From assembly GCA_027484105.1 (NCBI GenBank), contig JAIXUG010000015.1, positions 1-64,000 on the forward strand: a DNA stretch of 64,000 nt, in the 5' to 3' direction. Numbering within the stretch: the stretch's first letter is position 1; each line of letters starts with the position of its first letter. The notes under the pieces were generated by a model that was not told the origin of the DNA, did no database searches, and worked only from the letters and a program-made list of their open reading frames with translations. This DNA comes from Comamonadaceae bacterium. Its GTDB lineage: Bacteria > Pseudomonadota > Gammaproteobacteria > Burkholderiales > Burkholderiaceae_C. The position numbers and the translations under genes were made by a program. This document shows positions 48,041 through 58,202 of this stretch, piece after piece.

Positions 48041-48343
48041 TCAGGCTGCGGCGAGGGCCAAAGTCTTGACTTTGGCGCTCAGGCGGCTCTTGTCACGAGC
48101 TGCCTTGTTTTTGTGGAAGATGCCCTTGTCGGCAATGGTGTCCACCACGGCTTGCATCTTGGCAAACAGCTCTGTGGCTTTGGTCTTGTCACCAGCTGCA
48201 ACGGCTTTTTCGACGTTTTTCACAGCGGTGCGGTATTTGGAGCGCAGCGAAGAGTTCGCAGCGTTGATTTTGATGTCTTGGCGGACGCGTTTACGGCCGG
48301 AGGCAAGACGGGGGTTTTTCTTTTTCGGTTTAGCGGATGCCAT
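48041..48343 (-). CDS. rpsT: 30S ribosomal protein S20
   Basis: Small-subunit protein binding 16S rRNA. 100 residues, Lys/Arg/Ala-rich three-helix bundle ([35 protein letters not shown]). The ATG at 48343 is the family start; 16 further upstream codons in frame are discarded. Monocistronic, convergent with the DUF3579 gene, divergent from murJ. Confidence 0.97.
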   Translation of the reverse strand: MASAKPKKKNPRLASGRKRVRQDIKINAANSSLRSKYRTAVKNVEKAVAAGDKTKATELFAKMQAVVDTIADKGIFHKNKAARDKSRLSAKVKTLALAAA

Positions 48344-48519
48344 ATATAAGTTCTTTCGGTGTCTGAGGATGTTGTCCAGCGAACCCGGCATTCTAGCAGA
48401 CCCCGGGAGCCCTTGGGGCTTCTTGAGCCCGCAGCCTGGCCATTTGCTGCGCGGATGGACAAAACCGGCTTGTTGCAGGTCTTTGGATGACCCGCAGGGG
48501 GCCGCTACACTCGTCCACT

Positions 48520-50085
48520 GTGAGCCTCCTCAGATCTGCTTCTGTCGTGTCGATGTTTACCCTGGCCTCGCGGGTCACGGGTTTGGTGCGCGAGCTGCTC
48601 ATGGCATCGATGTTCGGGGCGAGCGCCTTGACGGACGCCTTCAATGTGGCTTTTCGCATTCCCAATTTGTTTCGTCGCTTGTTTGCAGAGGGCGCATTCA
48701 GTCAGGCGTTTGTGCCGGTGCTGGCAACCAGCCGAGCCCAGCATGGCGATGAGGCCACCCGTGAAGTGATCGACAACGTGGCCACGGCACTGGCTTGGTC
48801 GGTGCTGTTGTTGTCGGTTGTGGGTGTGTTGGCCGCACCTTGGCTGGTGTGGGCCATGGCCAGCGGCTTGCAGCAAGATGCCCGTGGCTACGATGCGGCA
48901 GTGAACATGACGCGCTGGATGTTCCCCTACATCGCTTTCATGTCGATGGTGGCGCTGTCGGCCGGAATTTTGAACAGTTGGAAGCGTTTTGCCGTGCCCG
49001 CAGCCACCCCTGTGCTGCTGAATGTGAGCGTGATCCTGGCAACCTGGTTCTTGTCACCCTGGTTGGAGAAGCAAGGCTTTGAGTCCATCTATGCCTTGCC
49101 CGTGGGCGTGATGGTGGGTGGCTTTTTACAGCTGGCGGTGCAGATACCGGCCTTGGCCCGTCTGGGTTTGCTGCCGCGTGTGGGCGTGGGGCCTGCCCGA
49201 ATCAAAAAAGCCTGGACCAACCCAGCCACACGCAACATCCTGCGCCTGATGGGTCCGGCTTTGTTGGGTGTGGGGGTGGCACAAATTTCCTTGCTCATCA
49301 ACACCCAAATTGCCTCACACCTGGCCCCGGGCAGCGTCAGCTGGCTGACCTATGCGGACCGTTTGATGGAGTTTCCGACCGCCATTTTGGGGGTGGCACT
49401 GGGCGTGGTGCTGATGCCGCAATTGGCCGCTGCCAAAGCCACGGGGGATGGCGAGCGCTATGCCGCCATGCTCGACTGGGGTTTGCGCCTGGTGGTGTTG
49501 CTGGCCCTGCCATGTGCGGCGGCTTTGTTGGTGTTTTCTCAGCCCCTGGTGTCGGTGCTTTACCACTATGGCGCCTTCACCGACCGAGACGTTCAGCAGA
49601 CCACCTTGGCCCTCACCGGATACGGTGTGGGTTTGCTGGGTCTGGTGGCCATCAAGGTGCTGGCGCCGGGGTACTACGCCAGCCAGGACATCCGCACCCC
49701 GGTGCGCATTGCCATTGTGGTGCTGGTGTTGACGCAGGTCTTGAATGTGCTGCTGGTGCCCCATCTGGCCCATGCTGGGCTGGCCCTGTCGATCGGCTTG
49801 GGGGCCTTGGTGAACGCTGCTTGGTTGCTGCTGGGCTTGTTGCGCCGGGGCAGCTACAAGCCCCAGCCGGGTTGGTGGCGTTTTGCCGCGCAGGTTGTGC
49901 TGGCCACCGGTTTGTTGACAACGCTGCTGTGGATGGCCGCGCAGCACCTGCCCTGGGTGGCAATGCGCCAAGAAGCCTGGACGCGCATCGGTTGGATGGC
50001 TTTGACACTGCTGGGCTCTGGGCTGCTGTATTTTGGTGTTTTGTGGGCCACGGGTTTGAGGCTCAGGTCTTTCCTCAAGCGATGA
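48520..50085 (+). CDS. murJ: Lipid II flippase MurJ (MviN)
   Basis: Moves lipid II across the inner membrane for peptidoglycan synthesis. 521 residues, about 14 membrane segments of the MOP fold. [16 protein letters not shown] (TM1, with the conserved Arg), [20 protein letters not shown] and [20 protein letters not shown] are family signatures. I prefer the GTG at 48520 ([10 protein letters not shown]), matching other MurJ starts, over the ATG at 48487; neither has a clear ribosome site. Confidence 0.95.
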   Translation: MSLLRSASVVSMFTLASRVTGLVRELLMASMFGASALTDAFNVAFRIPNLFRRLFAEGAFSQAFVPVLATSRAQHGDEATREVIDNVATALAWSVLLLSVVGVLAAPWLVWAMASGLQQDARGYDAAVNMTRWMFPYIAFMSMVALSAGILNSWKRFAVPAATPVLLNVSVILATWFLSPWLEKQGFESIYALPVGVMVGGFLQLAVQIPALARLGLLPRVGVGPARIKKAWTNPATRNILRLMGPALLGVGVAQISLLINTQIASHLAPGSVSWLTYADRLMEFPTAILGVALGVVLMPQLAAAKATGDGERYAAMLDWGLRLVVLLALPCAAALLVFSQPLVSVLYHYGAFTDRDVQQTTLALTGYGVGLLGLVAIKVLAPGYYASQDIRTPVRIAIVVLVLTQVLNVLLVPHLAHAGLALSIGLGALVNAAWLLLGLLRRGSYKPQPGWWRFAAQVVLATGLLTTLLWMAAQHLPWVAMRQEAWTRIGWMALTLLGSGLLYFGVLWATGLRLRSFLKR

Positions 50086-50095
50086 AGGGTTCCAA

Positions 50096-50956
50096 ATGTC
50101 CCTGAATTTATCGCCACTGACGCCTTTGAATTACTTTGCCAGCTTGGTGCAAAGCGATGAGCAGTTCCCTTTGTTGGAGGCGGCGGCCAGTCTGGCGCAA
50201 GATGAAGAACCCTTGCTGGATGTGCAGCAAGTGCTGGACGATGTGGCACGGCTGTTGAAAAAAGTCACGGCACGCATGCCTGAAGATGCCGATGATTTGA
50301 CCCGACTGGCCATACTCTGTCAGGTGTTCTACAAAGACTTGGGCTTCGGGGTCAATGCCAACGACTATTACGCGCCGGAAAACAGCTACCTCAACGAGGT
50401 CCTCCGAACGCGACGGGGCATCCCCATTTCATTGGCGGTGATTTGGCTGGAACTGGCCCAAGCCTTGGAATTGCAGGCGCAAGGGGTCTCTTTCCCGGGT
50501 CATTTCTTGGTCAAGGTCGCTTTGAACGAAGGCTTGGTGGTGTTGGATCCGCTCACAGGTGAGTCCTTGGGCCTGGACCATTTGGCGGAGCGGTTGAGGC
50601 CCTTCCGTGACCCTGTCGATCGCAAGGCTCAAGCCGATCTGGACGAGGGCGAGACGCCCATGGGCTTGTATTTGCAAGCTTGTCCGCCACGCGACATGTT
50701 GGCCCGCATGTTACGCAATCTGAAAGAGATTTTTCGGTCCCAGGAAGATTGGCCTCGGATGTTGCAAGTCTTGGACCGACTGGTGGTTTTGTTGCCAGAG
50801 GTCTGGACCGAACGGCGAGACAGGGGCCTGGTTCACGCCGAGCTTGGGCAGGTGCATGAAGCCTTGCAGGATTTGAGGCTCTATCTCCAGGCTGTTCCCT
50901 CAGCCCCCGACAACGCGGCCCTGAAAAACCGCGTGAATGAACTCTTAGGACATTGA
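50096..50956 (+). CDS. SirB1 family protein (transglutaminase-like + TPR)
   Basis: A 286-residue cytoplasmic protein. The N-terminal two-thirds is a transglutaminase-like fold (YYAPENSYLNEVLRTRRGIPISLAV and GVSFPGHFLVKV, with His in the latter) and the C-terminal third has TPR-like helices (RMLQVLDRLVVLLPEVWTERRDRG). No catalytic Cys is evident. The role of the family is unsettled. It lies 10 bp after murJ, so the two are cotranscribed, and converges on purM. Confidence 0.85.
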   Translation: MSLNLSPLTPLNYFASLVQSDEQFPLLEAAASLAQDEEPLLDVQQVLDDVARLLKKVTARMPEDADDLTRLAILCQVFYKDLGFGVNANDYYAPENSYLNEVLRTRRGIPISLAVIWLELAQALELQAQGVSFPGHFLVKVALNEGLVVLDPLTGESLGLDHLAERLRPFRDPVDRKAQADLDEGETPMGLYLQACPPRDMLARMLRNLKEIFRSQEDWPRMLQVLDRLVVLLPEVWTERRDRGLVHAELGQVHEALQDLRLYLQAVPSAPDNAALKNRVNELLGH

Positions 50957-51026
50957 TCGGCAACGCCCCCGAAAAAATGGGCGCAGCGGTTCAGGCCAGT
51001 TTCATCGAGCGCTATGGACCTTCAGA

Positions 51027-52088
51027 TCAGGCAACCACGACCTGAGCGCCTTCGCCTTGCTTGGCAATGTGTCCAATCGTGAACACTTGTTCGCCCGCCT
51101 CACGCAGGGTCTGGGCACAGGCCTGGGCTGATGCCGCATCCACCACCACCACCATACCGATGCCGTTGTTGAAGGTGCGGTTCATTTCGATGTCGTCGAT
51201 GCCAGCCGTGGCTTGCAGCCAAGCGAAGAGCTCGGTCTGGGGCCAGCTGCCTTTGAGCAAGTGCGCGGCCAAGCCCTCGGGCAAGACGCGGGGAATGTTC
51301 TCCAACAAACCACCACCGGTGATGTGGGCCAGGGCTTTGATGCCGCCGCTCGAGGTGGCATCTGCTGAGTTCGGGTGTTGAGCCAGCGCCGCCAACACGT
51401 TCTTCACATACAAGCGGGTGGGGCGCATGATGGCTTCTTTGAAAGGCATGCCATCCAAGGTGGCCGGGGTGTTGGCGCCTGCGCGCTCGATGCACTTGCG
51501 CACCAGGCTGAAGCCGTTGGAGTGCACGCCGTGCGAGGCCAAGCCCAGCACCACATCGCCCACTTGCACCTTGGCGCCGGTGAGGATCTTGCTTTTCTCG
51601 ACCGCACCGACGCAGAAGCCCGCCAAGTCGTATTCGCCTGCGGGGTACATGCCGGGCATCTCAGCCGTTTCGCCACCGATCAGCGCGCAGCCGCTCATCT
51701 CGCAGCCCTTGGCGATGCCGCCGACCACCGCCGCCGCAGTGTCCACGTCGAGCTTGCCACAGGCGAAGTAGTCCAAGAAAAACAGCGGCTCAGCGCCTTG
51801 CACCAGCACGTCGTTGACGCTCATGCCCACCAGGTCGATCCCCACGGTGTCGTGCATGTTCCACTCAAACGCCAGCTTGAGCTTGGTGCCCACGCCGTCG
51901 GTGCCGCTGACCAGCACAGGTTCCTTGTAACGCTTGGGCACTTCGAACAGCGCGCCAAAACCACCAATGCCGGCCAAGACGCCTTCGCGCATGGTTTTCT
52001 TGGCCAGGGGTTTGATGCGCTCGACCAGGGCGTCGCCAGCAACGATGTCAACACCGGCGTCTTTGTAGGAAAGGGGAGTTTGGCTCAT
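51027..52088 (-). CDS. purM: Phosphoribosylformylglycinamidine cyclo-ligase (AIR synthetase)
   Basis: ATP-dependent ring closure in purine synthesis. 353 residues. [20 protein letters not shown] at the N-terminus, [14 protein letters not shown] and [15 protein letters not shown] form the ATP and substrate sites; [12 protein letters not shown] is also characteristic. On the minus strand a TTGATT (52158-52153), 16-bp spacer, TTTATT (52136-52131) pair could be its promoter. Divergent from the AI-2E-family gene. Confidence 0.97.
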   Translation of the reverse strand: MSQTPLSYKDAGVDIVAGDALVERIKPLAKKTMREGVLAGIGGFGALFEVPKRYKEPVLVSGTDGVGTKLKLAFEWNMHDTVGIDLVGMSVNDVLVQGAEPLFFLDYFACGKLDVDTAAAVVGGIAKGCEMSGCALIGGETAEMPGMYPAGEYDLAGFCVGAVEKSKILTGAKVQVGDVVLGLASHGVHSNGFSLVRKCIERAGANTPATLDGMPFKEAIMRPTRLYVKNVLAALAQHPNSADATSSGGIKALAHITGGGLLENIPRVLPEGLAAHLLKGSWPQTELFAWLQATAGIDDIEMNRTFNNGIGMVVVVDAASAQACAQTLREAGEQVFTIGHIAKQGEGAQVVVA

Positions 52089-52244
52089 GGTTTTGGCCCG
52101 GATCGGGCGGTAAATGGGGGACGAGGGGCCAATAAACGGGCTGGCAGACTAAAATCAAGGCTCATTTTAAGGGTTAGCCCTGAGCGCTTTGACCCGCACG
52201 CCTCAAAAGACGAGACCGATTTGCAAACCCCGCCCCCTTTTTTC

Positions 52245-53336
52245 ATGACCCGTTTGGCCGCTTGGTTGGGCGTGGCTTTGTTGGCCGCCTGGGTGTTCTG
52301 GTTGCTGGCCCCGGTGCTGGCGCCTTTTGTGATCGCAGCGGTCATGGCTTATGTGCTGCATCCCCTGGTGTTGCGCCTCGAAGGCTTGGCGGGCGGGCGT
52401 TTGCCTCGTGCATTGACGGTGGTGATGGTGGAAGCTTTGGCGCTGTTGGCGCTGTTGGGCTTGTTTTTGTTGCTGGTGCCAATTTTGGTGCGCGAATGGC
52501 CCTTGCTGCAGCAACAACTGCCTCTTTTGCTGGACCGATTGAGTGCTGTGGTGAACCCCTTGTTGGCGCAGTTGGGGCTGGATGTTTCGCTGAATCTGGA
52601 TGATCTGAAAGCCCAGTTGGTGGTTTACCTGAGCGCCAATCGCGAGGACTGGTGGGCGCCGCTCATGTCTTCGCTCAAGCTGGGGGGCAGCGTGGCCCTG
52701 GCCATTGCGGGCTATGCGGTGCTGGTGCCGGTGGCGCTGTTTTTCATGCTGTACGACTGGACCCGCATGGTGCACCTGGTCGTCGAGTTGGTGCCGCCTG
52801 CATGGCGTGGCAGCTTTGACAGCTTCATGCAGGAAAGCGATGAAGTCCTGGGCGAATACCTGAGGGGGCAGCTGCTGGTCATGCTGTCATTGGCGGTTTT
52901 TTATGTGGTGGGTCTGGCTTTGTTCGGGCTGGATTTGGCCCTGCCGATTGGGGTGTTCACGGGCCTGGCGGTGTTCGTGCCTTATTTGGGTTTTGGCTTG
53001 GGTCTTTTGCTGGCTTTGCTGGCGGGCTTGCTGCAAATGACCCCGACCGAGGCCTTCATCATGGTGGCCGTGGTGTACGGCCTGGGGCAGCTGATCGAGA
53101 GTTTTGTGCTGACTCCCCGCTTGGTGGGCGAGCGCATTGGTTTGCACCCGTTGGCTGTGATCTTGGCGCTGATGGCTTTTGGTCAGTTGCTGGGCTTTGT
53201 GGGTGTCCTGATCGCCTTGCCGGCCAGTGCGGTGTTGTTGGTGGCCTTGCGCCGTTTGCGTCGCCAATATTTGCAAAGTGACCTGTACCGTAAAAGCGGC
53301 ACGGGTCAACCAGAGCAGGATTCGAACGGGGCATGA
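52245..53336 (+). CDS. AI-2E family transporter (PerM-like)
   Basis: A 363-residue inner-membrane protein with about eight hydrophobic segments. The N-terminal pair (AAWLGVALLAAWVFWLLAP), the cytoplasmic or periplasmic central domain (about residues 65-145) and the C-terminal bundle with LAVFVPYLGFGLGLLLALL and LIESFVLTPRLVGERIGLHP match the family. Members export AI-2, or ions, or are unassigned; no lux genes are near. I start at the ATG at 52245; an in-frame TTG at 52221 is possible. Overlaps hda by 4 bp. Confidence 0.87.
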   Translation: MTRLAAWLGVALLAAWVFWLLAPVLAPFVIAAVMAYVLHPLVLRLEGLAGGRLPRALTVVMVEALALLALLGLFLLLVPILVREWPLLQQQLPLLLDRLSAVVNPLLAQLGLDVSLNLDDLKAQLVVYLSANREDWWAPLMSSLKLGGSVALAIAGYAVLVPVALFFMLYDWTRMVHLVVELVPPAWRGSFDSFMQESDEVLGEYLRGQLLVMLSLAVFYVVGLALFGLDLALPIGVFTGLAVFVPYLGFGLGLLLALLAGLLQMTPTEAFIMVAVVYGLGQLIESFVLTPRLVGERIGLHPLAVILALMAFGQLLGFVGVLIALPASAVLLVALRRLRRQYLQSDLYRKSGTGQPEQDSNGA

Positions 53337-54019
53337 GGCAACTGGCTTTGGACATTGGCTTGGCCAGCACGCCCTCGCTGGACAATTTTTTTGCAGGGCC
53401 CAACCTCGCGGCGGTAGACCATTTGCGTCTGTGGACGGCATCCAGCCGCCGTTCGCCTGTGCCCACTTATCTGTGGGGAGAAAGCGGCTCGGGCAAGACC
53501 CATTTGCTGCATGCTGTACACCACGTGTTGAAAGAGCAGGGCGCTCTGGTCGGCTGGCTGGACGCCCACACGATGGACCCGCCCGGGTTCAACGACGATT
53601 GGACCGCCGTGCTGATGGACGATGTGCACCTCTACAACAGCGAGCAACAGCACACCGCCTTCAATTGGTTTGTCAATGCGCTGACCCCCCGCAGCGGCAT
53701 GCCGCGCTGGGTCTTGGCCACTGGCGCTTTGCCGCCAGCTGATCTGAAGCTGCGCGATGACCTGCGCACGCGCTTGGGCTGGGGCCATGTGCATGCCCTG
53801 CAGGTTTTGCAGGAACCGGAGCGCCGCGCTGTGCTGCGCCAGGCAGCCGATGCGCGAGGTCTGTTTTTGAGTGACGAAGTGATGTCTTACATGCTCAATC
53901 GATTTTCCCGGGATCTGGGCAGCTTGATGCAACTGCTGGACAACCTGGACCACTATGCCTTGCAAACGCAGCGCGCTCTGACCATTCCGCTTGTGCGCGC
54001 CATGCTGGAGAACGAATGA
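53333..54019 (+). CDS. hda: DnaA regulatory inactivator Hda
   Basis: AAA+ DnaA homologue that with the DNA clamp triggers hydrolysis of DnaA-ATP after initiation. 228 residues. Clamp-binding motif QLALDIGL at the N-terminus, Walker A in GESGSGKTHLLHA, Walker B in VLMDDVHLYN and the arginine-finger region near LNRFSRDLGSL. It lacks the DnaA DNA-binding domain. Starts in ATGA with the transporter and ends in ATGA with the HAD gene. Confidence 0.93.
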   Translation: MRQLALDIGLASTPSLDNFFAGPNLAAVDHLRLWTASSRRSPVPTYLWGESGSGKTHLLHAVHHVLKEQGALVGWLDAHTMDPPGFNDDWTAVLMDDVHLYNSEQQHTAFNWFVNALTPRSGMPRWVLATGALPPADLKLRDDLRTRLGWGHVHALQVLQEPERRAVLRQAADARGLFLSDEVMSYMLNRFSRDLGSLMQLLDNLDHYALQTQRALTIPLVRAMLENE

Positions 54020-54684
54020 AACTCGCCCTGTTCGACCTGGACCACACCTTGCTGCCGCTGGACTCCGACCACACTTGGGGCGTTTTCACCACTGAGTTGG
54101 GCTGGACGGATCCGCACGTGTTCGGCCAACGCAATGATGAGTTTTACGCCCACTACCAGGCAGGCACGCTCGACATCCACGATTACGTGCGCTTTGCCAC
54201 CCGCGCGGCGCGTGAGCGTGGTGCCGTTGAAGCGGCGCAGGCGCATGCCCGTTACATGGACGAAGTGATCCGCCCGCGCATCACGCCCGAGGCGCTGGCG
54301 CTGGTACGATCGCACCAGCATGCGGGCGACACGGTCATGATCGTGACGGCCACCAACGAGTTTGTGACCCGCCCAATTGCGCAGGCTTTCGGTGTGAGCG
54401 AGTTGATCGCGGTGGAACTCGAACGCGATGCCAACGGCTGGATCACCGGCGAGATCAAGGGCACGCCCTCGTTTCGCGAAGGCAAAGTGGCCCGTGTCGC
54501 ACAGTGGTTGGACACACGGGGTCTCCAATGGAGCGATGTGGAGATGAGTTTTTACTCGGATTCCATGAACGACCTGCCGCTTTTGGAAAAAGCCCACCAT
54601 CCGGTGGCAACGAATCCTGACGCTCGGTTGCGTCAACTGGCCACAGAGCGTGGCTGGCGCATCCTCGAACTGTTTCAAGAATGA
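54016..54684 (+). CDS. HAD-IB family phosphatase (SerB-like)
   Basis: A 222-residue haloacid-dehalogenase-type hydrolase. Motif I is LFDLDHTLLPLDSD, motif II around VMIVTATNEF, motif III/IV in SFYSDSMNDLPLLEKA. It matches the group IB hydrolases often found between hda and pcnB in betaproteobacteria; phosphoserine phosphatase-like, real substrate unknown. Overlaps both neighbours by 4 bp, so hda, this gene and pcnB form one operon. Confidence 0.9.
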   Translation: MKLALFDLDHTLLPLDSDHTWGVFTTELGWTDPHVFGQRNDEFYAHYQAGTLDIHDYVRFATRAARERGAVEAAQAHARYMDEVIRPRITPEALALVRSHQHAGDTVMIVTATNEFVTRPIAQAFGVSELIAVELERDANGWITGEIKGTPSFREGKVARVAQWLDTRGLQWSDVEMSFYSDSMNDLPLLEKAHHPVATNPDARLRQLATERGWRILELFQE

Positions 54685-56228
54685 TCAAAAATTTCATCGA
54701 CAAGCTGATGGGCAAATCGCCCAAAAGCAACAAGCCCCACTTTGGCCGTCGGACCGAGGTGCCTGCTTCGGTGCACCGCATCGACCCTGACTTGGTGGAC
54801 GAACGTGCCATCCACGTGACCCACACCTTGCAGCAAGCCGGATTTGAGGCCTATATCGTGGGCGGAGCGGTGCGCGACCTGCTGCTGGGCTTGCGCCCCA
54901 AGGACTTTGATGTGGCCACCGATGCCACGCCCGAGCAAGTCAAGGGACTGTTTCGCCGGGCCTTCATCATCGGTCGTCGCTTTCGCATTGTGCATGTGGT
55001 GTACGGTCGGGGCCGTGACAACGAAGTGATCGAGGTGTCCACCTTTCGGGCGCATCTGGACAATGCGGCAGCCGAGCAGGTCAAGGGCAATGAACGCACC
55101 AGCAAGCGCCAACTTGAAGGCATGCAGCATGCGGTTGATTCCAGTGGTCGCGTATTGCGCGACAACGTTTGGGGTCCACAAGACGAAGATGCGACGCGCC
55201 GTGATTTCACCGTCAACGCGATGTACTACGACCCTGAGTCGCAGACCGTGGTGGATTACCACGGCGGCATTCAGGATGCGAAAAAACGCGTGCTGCGCAT
55301 GATCGGCGACCCGGTGGCACGGTATCGCGAAGACCCGGTGCGCATCATCCGCGCCGTTCGCTTTGCCGCCAAGCTCAGCCCGCTGGGCTTCAAGCTGGAA
55401 GCCAAAACGGGCAAGCCCCTGGCCCAGTCCGCGTCCTTGTTGGCCGATGTGCCGCAAAGCCGTTTGTTTGACGAAATGCTCAAGCTGCTGCAAACCGGCC
55501 ATGCGTTGGCGTCGATCGAGCAGTTGAAAAAGTTGGGTCTGGCGACCGGTATTTATCCTCTGCTGGATGTGGTGGTGGAGCGGGCTGACACACCTTTTGT
55601 GCAGGTGGCCTTGACCGACACCGATCGCCGTGTGGGCGAGGGCAAGCCGGTGGCCCCCAGTTTCTTGTTGGCCTGCGTGTTGTGGGCCGATGTGCGCGAG
55701 GGTTGGGCCAAGCGCTTGGCGCGCAAAGAGCACCCGTACCCGGCTTTGCAGGATGCCATCGATGAGGTGTTCGACGCGCGCATTGGCGATGTGTCCGGTC
55801 GCGGCAAGTTGGCCGCCGACATGCGCGAGATCTGGATGATGCAGCCGCGCTTTGAAAAGCGCGTGGGCAGCACCCCATTTGGACTGGTTGAGCAGCCAAG
55901 ATTTCGCGCAGGCTTTGATTTTTTGCGCCTGCGTGCCGACATCGAAGAGGTCGATGTGCGCTTGGCCGATTGGTGGCAAGAGTTCAGCATGGCCAGCGAT
56001 GCCGAGCGCGAAGACCTGGTGCAAGCGGCCAAAGCCGAACAGCAAGCCTTGCAAACCTCCAAGCCTCGTGTGCGCCGTGCACCCCGCCCCGATGGCGCGG
56101 CCCAGCCACCGAAGGAGGTCGCGGCCGCTGCGCCCGAGGCAGAGCCAGGCGATGCGGCTGCTCCCAAAAAACGCCGTCGCCGTCGTCGCCCTGCCGGTGC
56201 CGCAGGTGAGTCTGGCAGCGCCGAATAA
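54681..56228 (+). CDS. pcnB: Poly(A) polymerase I
   Basis: Adds 3' poly(A) tails that promote RNA decay. 515 residues. The nucleotidyltransferase head has GGAVRDLLLGLRPKDFDVA (about 55-74), ending in the catalytic Asp pair, then FRRAFIIGRRFRIVHV and DFTVNAMYYDP. The C-terminal RNA-binding part ends in an Arg/Lys-rich tail (KKRRRRRRPAG). Family features distinguish it from CCA-adding enzymes. Confidence 0.93.
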   Translation: MIKNFIDKLMGKSPKSNKPHFGRRTEVPASVHRIDPDLVDERAIHVTHTLQQAGFEAYIVGGAVRDLLLGLRPKDFDVATDATPEQVKGLFRRAFIIGRRFRIVHVVYGRGRDNEVIEVSTFRAHLDNAAAEQVKGNERTSKRQLEGMQHAVDSSGRVLRDNVWGPQDEDATRRDFTVNAMYYDPESQTVVDYHGGIQDAKKRVLRMIGDPVARYREDPVRIIRAVRFAAKLSPLGFKLEAKTGKPLAQSASLLADVPQSRLFDEMLKLLQTGHALASIEQLKKLGLATGIYPLLDVVVERADTPFVQVALTDTDRRVGEGKPVAPSFLLACVLWADVREGWAKRLARKEHPYPALQDAIDEVFDARIGDVSGRGKLAADMREIWMMQPRFEKRVGSTPFGLVEQPRFRAGFDFLRLRADIEEVDVRLADWWQEFSMASDAEREDLVQAAKAEQQALQTSKPRVRRAPRPDGAAQPPKEVAAAAPEAEPGDAAAPKKRRRRRRPAGAAGESGSAE

Positions 56229-56243
56229 GCCCCCAGGCCAACC

Positions 56244-56735
56244 ATGCAGAACCCCGTGCGTGAGCCGGTGACGGCTTGGGTGGCCTTGGGTGCCAACCTG
56301 GGCGATGCCCGGCAGGCCGTGTTGCAAGCCTTTGAGGCGCTGGGCATGCTGCCTGGCACGCGATTGACAGGCCGATCGCGCCTCTACCGCAGCGCCCCCC
56401 ACCAGGCACAGGGCCCTGACTTTGTGAATGCGGTGGCCCAGCTGGACACCTGTTTGAGTGCGCCTGACTTGTTGGACGCCCTGCAGGCGCTGGAAATCAA
56501 GGCGGGCCGTGAACGTCCTTATGTGAATGCCCCGCGCACACTGGACCTGGACCTGATTTTGTACGGTCAGTCCCGCATCGACAGTCCGCGCTTGCAAGTG
56601 CCCCATCCGCGTTGGCGAGATCGCGCTTTTGTTCTTCTGCCTTTGGCCGATGTGTCGCCCGAAGCGGTGAACGCACAGGATCGGGTACGCGTGGCGGACC
56701 AGCCCATTGACGTGTTGCCCGAAGACAGCCCTTGA
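56244..56735 (+). CDS. folK: Hydroxymethyldihydropterin pyrophosphokinase
   Basis: Transfers pyrophosphate from ATP in folate synthesis. 163 residues. WVALGANLGDARQAV at the start, SRLYRSAPHQAQGPDFVNAV and the metal/substrate loop NAPRTLDLDLILYG are all present. It is 15 bp after pcnB on the same strand, so part of that operon. Confidence 0.95.
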   Translation: MQNPVREPVTAWVALGANLGDARQAVLQAFEALGMLPGTRLTGRSRLYRSAPHQAQGPDFVNAVAQLDTCLSAPDLLDALQALEIKAGRERPYVNAPRTLDLDLILYGQSRIDSPRLQVPHPRWRDRAFVLLPLADVSPEAVNAQDRVRVADQPIDVLPEDSP

Positions 56736-56820
56736 GCAGCCAGGCCTCGTTGCAGGTTTTCAGGCAGACGTTCTTGCAGGCCTTGTCAGCTTGGTCAAGG
56801 ATGGGGATAGACCGCTGAAA

Positions 56821-57267
56821 TCACTGACTGATCAGACGTGCCGCTTCGATTTGGTATTCAAAGTAGCGTTGAAAGCTGAAGACCAGACTGGACATCATGA
56901 CCGTGGTGCCCAAAAGCAAGGCCGTGACGATGCCAATGATGGTGGCCCATTGCGTGCGACCCGCAGGGTTCGCGGCGTCGGTCTGGGGATTGAACCGGGC
57001 GTTCCACTTTTCGATGGACATGAGCCCGTAAAAAATCGCATTCATGGCGCAAGCGGCGATCGTGAAGCCCAACAACGGGATCAGCATCCAGCTGAGCGTG
57101 TCATCTTGGCCAAACTGCTCCACCCGTTCCAAACCATAAAACCCCAGCGCGGTTGGAATGGGCAGCAACCAAGCCAGCATGTCTTTGAAGCCGTGAAGGT
57201 AAAACCGGTGCAATCCCAATGGGCCGCCCCAAAAAGCCAGCCAAGTTGCCAATGTTTTGTTTTTCAT
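56821..57267 (-). CDS. Small membrane protein, TM2-domain-like
   Basis: A 148-residue protein with about three or four hydrophobic segments. The N-terminal LAFWGGPLGLHRFYLHG is the TM2/NINE hallmark (small residues then HRFYLG-like). The ATG at 57267 gives MKNKTLATWLAFWGG; the frame upstream overlaps the GNAT gene. Function unknown. Converges on folK and lies 8 bp after the acetyltransferase stop. Confidence 0.75.
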   Translation of the reverse strand: MKNKTLATWLAFWGGPLGLHRFYLHGFKDMLAWLLPIPTALGFYGLERVEQFGQDDTLSWMLIPLLGFTIAACAMNAIFYGLMSIEKWNARFNPQTDAANPAGRTQWATIIGIVTALLLGTTVMMSSLVFSFQRYFEYQIEAARLISQ

Positions 57268-57275
57268 GGCCCCGA

Positions 57276-57797
57276 TTATTGCGGAGCGGTGCTGTCGGCA
57301 GCGCCCAAAGGCTTTTCCATCATCACCACATCCAGCCAGCGGTCGAACTTCCATCCGCATGACTTGAGGGTGCCCACGTGGCTGAAGCCCACCGAGGTGT
57401 GCACGCCAATCGAGCCCGCGTTGGCAGAATCGCCGACGACTGCCAGAAATTTGCGCACGCCAGCGCGTTCGGCCTGGACGCACAGCTCCGCCAGAAGGGC
57501 CCGCCCCATGCCTTTGCGGTGCGCATCCGCTGCCATGTAAATCGAGTCTTCAGCAGAGAACCGGTAAGCCGGCCGCGGCTTGAACCAGTTGCAATAGGCA
57601 AAACCGATCACACGGCCCTCGTCTTCGACGACCAGGTAAGGCAGTCCCTTGGACAGCACATCGGCGCGGCGGCCGGCCATGTCAGCCTCGGTGGGCGGGT
57701 CGATCTCAAAAGTGCCTGTGCCTGTGAGCACATGGTGGCGGTAAATGGCCGTGATGGCAGCGACATCTTCGTCGCGGCTGGGACGGATCAGAGGCAA
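57276..57797 (-). CDS. GNAT acetyltransferase (phosphinothricin acetyltransferase-like)
   Basis: A 173-residue N-acetyltransferase. The acetyl-CoA loop is RKGMGRALLAELC; LIRPSRDEDVAAITAIYRHHV and TFEIDPPTEADM near the N-terminus and SIGVHTSVGFSHVGTL near the C-terminus match the PAT/YncA group that acetylates methionine-sulfone-like amino acid analogues. No ATG suits the N-terminus; a TTG at 57797, with GGGAG 7 bp upstream, is chosen. It diverges from rpsP. Confidence 0.85.
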   Translation of the reverse strand: MPLIRPSRDEDVAAITAIYRHHVLTGTGTFEIDPPTEADMAGRRADVLSKGLPYLVVEDEGRVIGFAYCNWFKPRPAYRFSAEDSIYMAADAHRKGMGRALLAELCVQAERAGVRKFLAVVGDSANAGSIGVHTSVGFSHVGTLKSCGWKFDRWLDVVMMEKPLGAADSTAPQ

Positions 57798-57813
57798 GGC
57801 AAGGCTCCCGTTG

Positions 57814-57819
57814 TATAAT
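57814..57819 (+). promoter_or_regulatory. -10 element of the rpsP-rimM-trmD operon
   Basis: A perfect TATAAT preceded by TTG, about 115 bp before rpsP. No good -35 hexamer is seen at 17 bp. It lies in the divergent region with the GNAT gene. Confidence 0.5.
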
Positions 57820-57934
57820 GGTGGGCTTTTCAGTGTGTCACTGGCCGGGTGGCCAGTTGCGTGTCTCAAACGCTGAAGGATACCGGGCGTCTGGGCAATT
57901 GTTCCCAAGATACCCAACCACCCAAGGATAAATC

Positions 57935-58186
57935 ATGGTTGTTATTCGTTTGAACCGCGGCGGCTCCAAAGCACGTCCTTTCTTCAACATCGTCGTGGCT
58001 GACAAGCGCGTGCGTCGCGATGGTCGCTTCCTCGAGCGCATCGGTTTCTACAACCCCACAGCCAAAGGTGGCGAAGAAGGTCTGCGCATTGCTCAAGACC
58101 GTCTGACCTACTGGAAGAGCGTTGGCGCCCAGGCTTCTCCCACCGTGGAACGTCTGATCCGCCAAGCTGGCAAAGCCGCTGCCTGA
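57935..58186 (+). CDS. rpsP: 30S ribosomal protein S16
   Basis: Small-subunit assembly protein. 83 residues, complete ([51 protein letters not shown]). AGGA lies 7 bp before the ATG. First gene of the conserved rpsP-rimM-trmD-rplS cluster; rimM follows by 16 bp. Confidence 0.98.
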   Translation: MVVIRLNRGGSKARPFFNIVVADKRVRRDGRFLERIGFYNPTAKGGEEGLRIAQDRLTYWKSVGAQASPTVERLIRQAGKAAA

Positions 58187-58202
58187 TTGACCCGCACAGG
58201 TC

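Noticed and set aside
48337-48352. Third TATATAAG-type operator upstream of rpsT
   Set aside because: Only CATATATAAG is present, without the symmetric TCTTA arm, and it overlaps the start codon.
54675-56606. Long open frame (643 codons) on the minus strand opposite pcnB/folK
   Set aside because: Shadow of two well-supported genes; no motif.
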